Assembly (NCBI RefSeq): GCF_900099915.1
Contig: NZ_FNDB01000011.1
Coordinates: forward strand, 37,822-101,821
Reading direction: 5' to 3'
Source of the DNA: Flavobacterium omnivorum
Lineage (GTDB): Bacteria > Bacteroidota > Bacteroidia > Flavobacteriales > Flavobacteriaceae
Length of the DNA stretch: 64,000 nt
Shown piece by piece: positions 18,265-25,325 of this stretch. Each line of letters opens with the position of its first letter. The stretch's first letter is position 1. The translations under genes and the position numbers were made by a program. Under the pieces are notes generated by a model that was given only the letters and a program-made list of their open reading frames with translations, did not search any database and was not told the DNA's origin.

Positions 18265-18630
18265 ATGGAAAATCAAAATGATAAATCAGAGTCAAATGCA
18301 GCTAAGTCAGAAAAAATAGATAAAAACAAAGTGCCAGATTCCCTTTTGTATCCACCAAGTGAAGATATTTACAATAAGTTTCACAAGGAAAGCGATATTA
18401 ATCCAGAGGATATTTCTAAAAAGAAGATACCTGTTGAAATTAATAATGTCACGGATTTTAATGAAAAAGATTTTGAAGATGATAAGTCTGGAGCCGACTT
18501 GGACATACCCGGTTCAGAATTAGATGATGATCAAGAGAAAATAGGGAGTGAGGATGAAGAAAATAACCATTACAGTATTGGGGGCGACAATCATAATGAT
18601 TTAGAGGAGAATACAGGGGATAAGATTTAA
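18265..18630 (+). CDS. small acidic, probably disordered protein
   Basis: This 121-residue protein has no recognised domain. It is dominated by Asp, Glu, Asn, Ser and Lys. It has no signal peptide, no Cys and no membrane segment, and it ends in a run of acidic residues (about 80-121, with DDDQEKIGSEDEEN). It is therefore probably intrinsically disordered. The PPSEDIYNKFHKE block (about 32-44) is the most structured-looking part. It precedes the LigD-phosphoesterase gene by 35 nt on the same strand, so the two are probably co-transcribed. A DNA-mimic or stress-protein role is possible but unsupported. Confidence 0.65.
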   Translation: MENQNDKSESNAAKSEKIDKNKVPDSLLYPPSEDIYNKFHKESDINPEDISKKKIPVEINNVTDFNEKDFEDDKSGADLDIPGSELDDDQEKIGSEDEENNHYSIGGDNHNDLEENTGDKI

Positions 18631-18665
18631 TCTTGTATTTTTAAACAAACTAGCATCCTAGTGCA

Positions 18666-19226
18666 ATGACCTTAAATGAATACAATCAAAAGCGCAATTT
18701 TGTATCCACCGCTGAGCCAGAAGGTAAAATAAATAAATCAGTTGCGGAAATGATTTTTGTTGTTCAAAAACATGCTGCATCTCACTTGCATTACGATTTT
18801 AGGTTAGAAAGTGAAGGAGTTTTAAAAAGTTGGGCGATACCCAAAGGGCCATCTATGAATCCTGCCCATAAAAGACTAGCTATCCAGGTGGAAGATCATC
18901 CTTATGCTTATCGTAATTTTGAAGGAATTATTCCCGAAGGTAATTACGGTGCGGGAAACGTTATAGTTTGGGATAATGGAACTTTTATTCTAGTTGACGA
19001 TGAAAATTATGGGAATTTAAATGCCAATTTGCAAAAAGGCCACCTCCGATTTATCATAAAGGGCAAAAAACTCAAAGGGGAATTCTTATTAGTGAAATGG
19101 AAAGCTAAAAAAGAGAATTCGTGGCTTCTGATAAAAGCAAATGATGAATATGCAACTGAGGAAGACGTTTTGTTGCAGGATAAATCCGTGATTTCTAATA
19201 CTACAATAGACAGTTTAAAAAGTTAA
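18666..19226 (+). CDS. stand-alone LigD-type 3'-phosphoesterase domain protein
   Basis: This 186-residue protein corresponds to only the phosphoesterase (PE) module of DNA ligase D. The active-site set known from Pseudomonas LigD is recognisable: His36 (QKH), His42, Asp44 and Arg46 (LHYDFRLE) and His78 (EDHP). SWAIPKGPS and PEGNYGAGNV are the other family blocks. PE removes 3'-phosphates and 3'-ribonucleotides at double-strand ends to prepare them for ligation. Neither the ligase nor the polymerase module, nor ku, is present in this window. It could act in trans with a LigD elsewhere or in another repair pathway. Confidence 0.85.
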   Translation: MTLNEYNQKRNFVSTAEPEGKINKSVAEMIFVVQKHAASHLHYDFRLESEGVLKSWAIPKGPSMNPAHKRLAIQVEDHPYAYRNFEGIIPEGNYGAGNVIVWDNGTFILVDDENYGNLNANLQKGHLRFIIKGKKLKGEFLLVKWKAKKENSWLLIKANDEYATEEDVLLQDKSVISNTTIDSLKS

Positions 19227-19712
19227 CTGGCAATAAAAACAAGTGACGTGTCTCCTTTTAAAAATAAGAAGTTAATTAGCAACGATTTCACTTTTATTTT
19301 AATTTGGGACTACCATTTTTTTCTTAAAAGTGAGAAGTAGTAAGCAGTCAATAAATTAGTAAAACAGGAAAGAAGAAAGGGGTGCATGGTAAACTAAAAA
19401 TTATTAGGAGCGATAACAATGTTCATTTTGACAAAGCAGGCGCGTTTACAGAATAATAGTTTCATGCTGATAGGAACTAAATAGAGGGGTTTGTTGGAAA
19501 TATAGGGGAAAGAAAGAAGTGCCAAAAAGTACTAATTTTGGCTTGGAATAAAAAATTAAAATCGTGTGTAAGGCTGAGGTAAATATGCCAATAATTTTTA
19601 CAATTGGATTTATTATTAAAAATATGGTAAAATAGTAGTTTCTATTGATGCTTTCTTGGTTGTTTTTAGTATTTTGCGATTTAATTATTTTTAGATAATA
19701 AATTAGATTAAT
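19227..19712. other. intergenic region after LigD-PE gene
   Basis: This 486-bp AT-rich stretch has no convincing gene. A short open stretch around 19380-19458 lacks a start codon, and I regard it as chance or as a degraded remnant. No strong hairpin follows the LigD-PE gene. Confidence 0.45.
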
Positions 19713-20621
19713 ATGAAATATAGAGTAGCAACTTCGTCTTTAAATCTCAGGGATTTTCCGTCGGCGAATGATAATTCTAAAATTTTAACAAAAATCCCTT
19801 TTAGACATACTGTTAAATTAATTGAGAAAACGACCTCAGATTGGTGGAAAGTAAAGCTTTTGAATACTGATAAAGAAGGTTTTGTGTTTTCGCAAGATAT
19901 TGAACATGTAGATGAGACGACTGATGAAATTGCAGATATCGAAGTGCCTAATTTTGAACCAGGTTCTAAAGGAAGTCTGGACAATAAATTAGAAACCTAC
20001 AAGCCGCTTGGTGATCCAGCTATTCCTTTCAGAGATTTAACTAGTGTTGCGTCCAAGCTATCTTCCATTCGAAATATAATAGACACGCTTAATGTTTCAA
20101 AAAGTTTTAGATATGAAAAAGATGATTCTGATACCTACTGTAATATCTACACCTTTGATTATTGCTTTTTTGCCAAAGTGTACATCCCTAGACTTAGATG
20201 GACAGATAAAGCAATAGAAGCACTTGAAAATGGAAACGAAGTACCCTTAGTTTTTGGAGAAACAGTGAGGCCTTTTTATTCTAATTATATTTATGATTGG
20301 TTTTTGCAATCGGCTAGCGCCTTTGGCTGGGAAAGCGTCAGTGATGTTGATGCGCTACAAAAGAAAGTCAATGCTAATGGAGGTGTAGGTGTCATTTGTG
20401 CTAAACGATTCATATTACATAAGTCAGGGCACGTTGTAGTGGTCGTTCCAGAAACTGAAAATGAAAAGGCATTTCGGTTAGATGGCAAAGTCATTTATCC
20501 GTTGCAATCACAAGCGGGAATGGATAATTACAATTATTTTTCAGAAATTAGAAAGGATTGGTGGGATAGCAAAGATCCTGAAAAAGGATACTCATCTGCT
20601 ATCTTTTACTATCATGATTAA
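19713..20621 (+). CDS. SH3-domain protein with possible papain-like (CHAP/NlpC-like) domain
   Basis: This 302-residue protein has no evident signal peptide. Residues 1-65 form a bacterial SH3 (SH3b) domain (YRVATSSLNLRDFPS, WWKVKLLNTDKEGFV). A linker follows. Residues about 130-302 carry CNIYTFDYCF (Cys143) and SGHVVVVVPE (His240). That is the Cys-then-His order of papain-fold peptidoglycan hydrolases and phage endolysin-like amidases. If correct, it is a cell-wall hydrolase; the absence of an export signal would suit a phage-derived or secreted-effector origin. The catalytic assignment is inference from the two motifs. It is convergent with the amidoligase-like gene and the two share a terminator. 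Confidence 0.6.
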   Translation: MKYRVATSSLNLRDFPSANDNSKILTKIPFRHTVKLIEKTTSDWWKVKLLNTDKEGFVFSQDIEHVDETTDEIADIEVPNFEPGSKGSLDNKLETYKPLGDPAIPFRDLTSVASKLSSIRNIIDTLNVSKSFRYEKDDSDTYCNIYTFDYCFFAKVYIPRLRWTDKAIEALENGNEVPLVFGETVRPFYSNYIYDWFLQSASAFGWESVSDVDALQKKVNANGGVGVICAKRFILHKSGHVVVVVPETENEKAFRLDGKVIYPLQSQAGMDNYNYFSEIRKDWWDSKDPEKGYSSAIFYYHD

Positions 20622-20643
20622 ATAGTAAATGCATTTTAAATAA

Positions 20644-20680
20644 AAAAGACTTCTGTACGCTAGTGGTATCGAAGTCTTTT
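20644..20680. terminator. bidirectional terminator
   Basis: Inverted repeat AAAAGACTTC (20644-20653) / GAAGTCTTTT (20671-20680) with a 17-nt loop lies between two convergent genes, with A- and T-rich flanks on the two sides. Confidence 0.75.
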
Positions 20681-20706
20681 CTGTCATATTTAATTCCTAA
20701 TAAACT

Positions 20707-22131
20707 TTATACTGCTACGGCAATTTTAGTGATTAGCAAGGAACTACAAAAACCATTTTCATAATATCTATCATGTAAACTAGCATATATTTGACTATAG
20801 ATTGCGATAGGGTCATTCGATTCTATTGTTATAGACAAGATGTTTTCTAAAAGGGAAATAAGGTTTGCTGGGACTGCCGTTTCTTTTCCATGAACAATAG
20901 ATTCATAGACAAAGTTATTCCATTCTAAATCGCAAATTGGATTTTCGATTTCGTTTAATATGGCATGATCCATAATGAAAATCAGAAAATTTAAAACTTC
21001 CTTTAGGTGTTTTTCATTAAAATAATCAAATATTCGAAACTCAATACCGTGATTTTTGTGTTTGTGAAAATTTACATCAAGTCCAATTTTATCGATTTTC
21101 TCATAATCTGATATTTCAGAATAGCGATTCACCCACCACAACGGATTATCGTGCATTGGATGCGCATTGAAATCCATTTGGACTATTTTCCCCGTTTTCA
21201 TAACATTAGTGTCATATGTTCCAATCCCTATGTACCTAGACATAGCGCATCGTTGTGATGCCTTGGTTAAGTTAACGCTACTGTCATTATGGGATAAAAA
21301 GTCAGAGGATCCAAATTTGATCATAAACAATGGACTCAACCATTGGAATAACCGAATCGTGCGCTGGTGTTTTTTGATGAAATCTACTTTGTCTTTAATT
21401 TCACCTTCCTTATTTAATTCTGTTGGAATCGTTAAATTAAAATGATAGGTCATGTTATTGAAAACAGAATAATTTTCATTATTGGAAACAAATATGGCAA
21501 AAGGATGATTTTCCGAGCAGATTTTTATGTTGCCAAATTGCGAAAATATATTTTCTTTCAGCAATAGTTGTTGCAAGTTTACTGTAAATTCTTGCTTTAT
21601 GTTTGCTAGTTCAGCAATGACAGTATCGATATCTTTTTTATAAAAATCCTGCGTCACAAATTCAATAGTGTCACCATCAAAAATAAATTTTTTTTGATGT
21701 TCGTCTATAAAATAGGTATTGTGTTTTTGTAATATTTCAAAAATACTTTCCCCAAGGTATTCTGGGTTCGGTTCATTGTCTATGGGATCTAAAACTTTAT
21801 GTTGATTGTTTACATCTGTTTTTGTAAACGAATGGGAGTTCATTAACACAGGGATTGCATACTCTTTGTCTGTTAGTATTTTAAGTAGCGAATTTTCGAA
21901 TACGTTTTCTTTATAATTTTTAAAATGGTTGACGCTGTATTTTTCACGTATGCCATTTGTTAATAAGAAATTTTTGTCAACGATACGTTGATTATCAAAT
22001 TCTAAATAACATTCATTTTCGATGCCTACTCCCCAGTAAAAATCATTGGATTGATACTGGTTCCTATATTCTTTATGCTTATCTAATACCTCAATTTCAA
22101 AACTAACTTCATTCATGTTTTGATCTGTCAT
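20707..22131 (-). CDS. orphan protein, possible glutamine-synthetase/GCS-like carboxylate-amine ligase
   Basis: This 474-residue cytosolic protein has no family I can name with certainty. Several blocks resemble the carboxylate-amine (amido)ligase superfamily that includes glutamate-cysteine ligase. The GVGIENECYLEF block (residues 34-45) is like the GxExE start of GCS enzymes. YHFNLTIP (229-236) is like the HxHV strand. HGIEFRIFDYF (361-371, Glu364 and Arg366) is like the EFR substrate-binding strand. GKETAVP-type C-terminal helices follow. If this is right, it forms amide bonds on an amino acid or peptide using ATP. There are no operon partners and a long non-coding upstream region. The motif assignment is inference; a wholly different fold is possible. 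Confidence 0.45.
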   Translation of the reverse strand: MTDQNMNEVSFEIEVLDKHKEYRNQYQSNDFYWGVGIENECYLEFDNQRIVDKNFLLTNGIREKYSVNHFKNYKENVFENSLLKILTDKEYAIPVLMNSHSFTKTDVNNQHKVLDPIDNEPNPEYLGESIFEILQKHNTYFIDEHQKKFIFDGDTIEFVTQDFYKKDIDTVIAELANIKQEFTVNLQQLLLKENIFSQFGNIKICSENHPFAIFVSNNENYSVFNNMTYHFNLTIPTELNKEGEIKDKVDFIKKHQRTIRLFQWLSPLFMIKFGSSDFLSHNDSSVNLTKASQRCAMSRYIGIGTYDTNVMKTGKIVQMDFNAHPMHDNPLWWVNRYSEISDYEKIDKIGLDVNFHKHKNHGIEFRIFDYFNEKHLKEVLNFLIFIMDHAILNEIENPICDLEWNNFVYESIVHGKETAVPANLISLLENILSITIESNDPIAIYSQIYASLHDRYYENGFCSSLLITKIAVAV

Positions 22132-22896
22132 AAACTTCTTCGTGTTTTTTAAAAATTTGTTAATATAGGGTAACTAATTTGTGCGGTAGTGATGCTTGAG
22201 GTAATGCATAAATCCGAAGATTTTTGTTTCTAACAAGAGCAAACCAGTATTGAATAGCTGCCAATTTTGCTTTATGAAAACTAAGCTTTTTATTACCAGG
22301 TTGAAACCTAAATTTAGATGCTCAATTTGATTGCAAAATTAGATAAAATTAATGGCATTATCAATAGGTCTATTTAATTTATTTTTCTTGTAAATTTAGT
22401 ATTTTGGATCTGTTCTAAATTTTTAATTTATAGCGGTTTAGCACGTTCATTTTTAGGTAAAATGGGCGCTGAAGTTATTTGTTGAAATCGTTTTATCTCA
22501 ATTAATTTTCGGCAGTTGTACCATCATTGTTTTGAAAGAAAAACAGTAAAGAAATAGGCAACCATTCAGCAGTTGCATCAGGAGTACCATTTTTTCGGTT
22601 TTTCAAGACCAGTTGTCCCGCAATTCGCTATATCTTTTGTGCCGAAAATTCGGCACAAAAGGATGCCGCTACTGTCGGGTCTAAATAACATTTCTTGTTT
22701 GTCAGCAGATTCCTAGCCTAAAAATTTAATAGGCCAAAATAAGTTTTTAAAATAAATTTAAGGGATAAGTAAATAGAAATAAATTTACTACTGGATTACG
22801 AGCAGTAGCATTAATTCTTAAATCAATTTATTATTTTAAAAGAGATCAGCAGAGTGAAATGTATAGCTGGTTTCATAAGAAGGAATCAAGATTGCA
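22132..22896. other. long intergenic region with a repeat-like element
   Basis: This 765-bp stretch has no convincing gene. The part around 22575-22690 looks like a dispersed intergenic element (listed separately). The rest is AT-rich DNA carrying the promoter of the 20707-22131 gene on the left and the 3' flank of thrC on the right. Confidence 0.5.
22635..22660. repeat. 12-bp inverted repeat in a flavobacterial-type intergenic element
   Basis: A perfect inverted repeat TTTTGTGCCGAA / TTCGGCACAAAA (22635-22646 and 22649-22660) has only two bases between the arms. It is flanked by TTGTCCCGCAATTCGCTATATC on the left (22613-22634) and GGATGCCGCTACTGTCGGG on the right. From memory, blocks of this kind (CCCGC..CGCTATATC, variable hairpin, GGATGCCGCT) recur many times between genes in Flavobacterium chromosomes. 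Only one copy lies in this window, so the repeat status is recollection. Confidence 0.5.
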
Positions 22897-24189
22897 TTAT
22901 GATTCTAAAAATGCTTTCAAATCCTCATACGTGCTAACTTTTGTGCTGACTTTTTCTTTATGCATCACACTTTCAATTTGTGCAGGAATGGGTAGTTTTA
23001 CCTTTAAAATAGGTTCAACCACATCAAAAAATTTAATTGGATGAGCAGTTTCTAAAAAAATTCCAATCGCATTGGGGTAGTTTTTCATTTCCTTCTTTAG
23101 CCCTAAATAGCCCACGGCTCCGTGCGGTTCAGCTATATAACTATCGATTTCGAAAATAGCTTTCATTGCTATTTTGGTTTCTTCATCAGTAAACGTATAA
23201 GATGAAAAATCATTTTTAAATTGCTCTAAATCATTTTGATACATTTCTTGAATGCGAATAAAGTTACTTGGATTTCCTACGTCCATCGCGTTAGAAATCG
23301 TAGCTATAGAAGGTTTCGGATCGTAAATACCGTTTTCTAAAAACCGTGGAACAGTATCATTTACATTAGTCGAAGCCACAAAATGTACAATTGGTAAGCC
23401 CAATTTTTTAGCAATAATCCCTGCGCAAATATTCCCAAAATTACCACTTGGACAAGAAAAAACCAATTCCTTGTTTTGTTTTTTTAATGCTTTGTAAGCA
23501 AAGAAAAAATAAAACATTTGTGGCAACCAACGCGCGATATTAATCGAATTTGCCGAAGTCAGGTTTTTGTGTTTCAGACTTTCGTCCAAGAACGCTTTTT
23601 TGACCATATCCTGACAATCATCAAAAACGCCATCGACTTCTAACGCTTTTATATTTTGGCCTAAAGTTGTTAACTGTTTTTCCTGAATGTCGCTTACTTT
23701 TCCTGAAGGATATAAAATTACCACCTCGACGCCTGCAACGCCTAAAAAGCCACTGGCAACAGCTCCTCCTGTATCTCCTGATGTCGCCACGAGAACGGTA
23801 TTTTTACTGTCTTTTTTGTCTTTGTTAAAGTAGGCCAAACAACGAGACATGAATCTCGCACCTACGTCTTTGAAAGCCATTGTTGGTCCATGAAATAATT
23901 CAAGCGAATAGATTCCTTTTTCAACTTCTACCAAAGGGAAATCAAAACACAAGGTTTCGTCAATAATTTCTTTGAGAATGGCTGTAGGTATTTCATCGCC
24001 CACAAATTGTTGAATCGCATGAAAAGCAATTTCTTCGTTGCTTAAGTTCTCGATGTTGTCGAAAAAATCCTGTGGTAAAGGAGTAATTGTTTTAGGAAAA
24101 TACAACCCTTTATCAGTTGCTAATCCTTGTATTACGGCTTCTTTAAAAGAAACTTTGGGTGCGTTATGGTTTAAACTGTAATATTTCAT
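22897..24189 (-). CDS. thrC: threonine synthase
   Basis: This 430-residue PLP enzyme is counted from the ATG at 24189 (MKYYSLNHNAPKVSF); a longer in-frame start at 24219 adds an atypical Gly-rich leader. It converts O-phosphohomoserine to threonine. The Schiff-base lysine is Lys107 in HGPTMAFKDVGARF. ATSGDTGGAVASGF and SCPSGNFGNICAG are the phosphate- and cofactor-binding loops. It is the last gene of thrA-thrB-thrC, 125 bp after thrB. The spacer contains repeat-like hairpins, so some independent expression or mRNA processing is possible. Confidence 0.95.
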   Translation of the reverse strand: MKYYSLNHNAPKVSFKEAVIQGLATDKGLYFPKTITPLPQDFFDNIENLSNEEIAFHAIQQFVGDEIPTAILKEIIDETLCFDFPLVEVEKGIYSLELFHGPTMAFKDVGARFMSRCLAYFNKDKKDSKNTVLVATSGDTGGAVASGFLGVAGVEVVILYPSGKVSDIQEKQLTTLGQNIKALEVDGVFDDCQDMVKKAFLDESLKHKNLTSANSINIARWLPQMFYFFFAYKALKKQNKELVFSCPSGNFGNICAGIIAKKLGLPIVHFVASTNVNDTVPRFLENGIYDPKPSIATISNAMDVGNPSNFIRIQEMYQNDLEQFKNDFSSYTFTDEETKIAMKAIFEIDSYIAEPHGAVGYLGLKKEMKNYPNAIGIFLETAHPIKFFDVVEPILKVKLPIPAQIESVMHKEKVSTKVSTYEDLKAFLES

Positions 24190-24204
24190 TTGTTTAGTAA
24201 TTGT

Positions 24205-24323
24205 GGAACCCCACCCCAACCCTCACCAAGGGTAAGGGAGACGAAACTGGATTCAGAATGTGTTGTTGTAATTTTTAAATCAATAATTTATTCCTTGTAT
24301 TCCCCTTTCGGAGTTTAGGTGGC
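24205..24323. repeat. intergenic repeat-like hairpins between thrB and thrC
   Basis: The block ACCCCAACCCTCACCAAG, continued by GGTAAGGGAG (24213-24240), folds on the minus strand into an 8-bp stem with one U-G pair. A second block, CCCCTTTCGGAGTTTAGG (24301-24318), resembles another common intergenic motif. Both look like dispersed GC-rich intergenic elements that I recall from Bacteroidetes genomes. They lie inside the thr operon and could attenuate or stabilise the downstream mRNA. Confidence 0.45.
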
Positions 24324-25241
24324 TATTATTTTCATCCCTTCGTCATTCACTTTTGAAACGTGAATTTCATACGGTAAATTCATTTCATCATAAACAGCGC
24401 TCATGGCTTTTGCAATTTTGTCTGCGGTTTCTTTTCCTTTGCTTAAAGCAAAAATAGAAGGACCTGAACCCGAAATTCCAGAACCTAAAGCTCCGTTTTC
24501 TAGAGCAGTTTGCTTGATTAAATCGAAACCTGGAATCAATACACTGCGCAACGGTTCTACGATTTCATCATGAAGCGAGCGACCTATTAAATCGTAATCT
24601 TGTGTGTATAAACCGGCTATTAGTCCACCTACATTCCCCCATTGCGTAATCGCACTTTTCAAGGAAACGGTTTGCTTCAGCACCGAACGTGCATCTGATG
24701 TTTTCAACTCAATTTGAGGATGAACCACTGTAGCATACAATTCCGAAGGGCTTTCTATTTTGATAATATCTAACGGATTTGAGCTTCTCACCAACGTAAA
24801 TCCACCCAAAAGGGCAGGAGCAACGTTATCGGCATGAGCGTTTCCACTGGCTAATTTTTCGCCTTGCATCGCGAATAAAACCAATTCTTTTCTCGTGAAT
24901 GGTCTTCCCAGTAATTCGTTAATTCCAAAAACAGCTCCCGCTGAACTTGCAGCACTACTTCCAATTCCACTTCCGGCTTTGATGTGTTTGTAGATTTCGA
25001 TTTCGAATCCAAATTCGGTTTCTACAGTTTCTAACATTGCCAAAGCAGATACTCCAGCCACATTTTTTTCGGTTTCCAAAGGCAAATCGGCACCCACAAT
25101 TTTAGTGATGCGAATCCCTTTTGCAGTTGATTTCCGAATAATCATTTCATCGCCAGCAGTTTCTAAACACAATCCAAGAACATCAAATCCACAGGAAAGA
25201 TTAGCAATCGTGGCGGGGCAAAATATTTTTATTTCGTTCAT
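24315..25241 (-). CDS. thrB: homoserine kinase
   Basis: This 308-residue GHMP kinase phosphorylates homoserine with ATP. The GHMP phosphate loop GSGIGSSAASSAGA occupies residues 90-103, just before the FGINELLG helix. An N-terminal strand CPATIANLSCGFDVLG (about 8-23) and a C-terminal GSGISGSGPSIFAL (about 255-268) complete the family signature. Length is normal. It lies 84 bp downstream of thrA and 125 bp upstream of thrC. The thrA-thrB spacer carries an AT-rich inverted repeat (AGTTTAAAGTT near 25263 and its complement near 25310). Confidence 0.95.
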   Translation of the reverse strand: MNEIKIFCPATIANLSCGFDVLGLCLETAGDEMIIRKSTAKGIRITKIVGADLPLETEKNVAGVSALAMLETVETEFGFEIEIYKHIKAGSGIGSSAASSAGAVFGINELLGRPFTRKELVLFAMQGEKLASGNAHADNVAPALLGGFTLVRSSNPLDIIKIESPSELYATVVHPQIELKTSDARSVLKQTVSLKSAITQWGNVGGLIAGLYTQDYDLIGRSLHDEIVEPLRSVLIPGFDLIKQTALENGALGSGISGSGPSIFALSKGKETADKIAKAMSAVYDEMNLPYEIHVSKVNDEGMKIIAT

Positions 25242-25325
25242 GTTGTTTTGTTTCAGGTTTAAAGTTTAAAGTTGTTGCTAGTTTTTGAACTTGAAACCTT
25301 AAACAAAGAAAACTTTAAACTATTT

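Noticed and set aside
24190..24219. Longer thrC start
   Set aside because: The extra N-terminal residues come from repeat-like spacer DNA; the ATG at 24189 gives the conserved MKYYSLNHNAP start.
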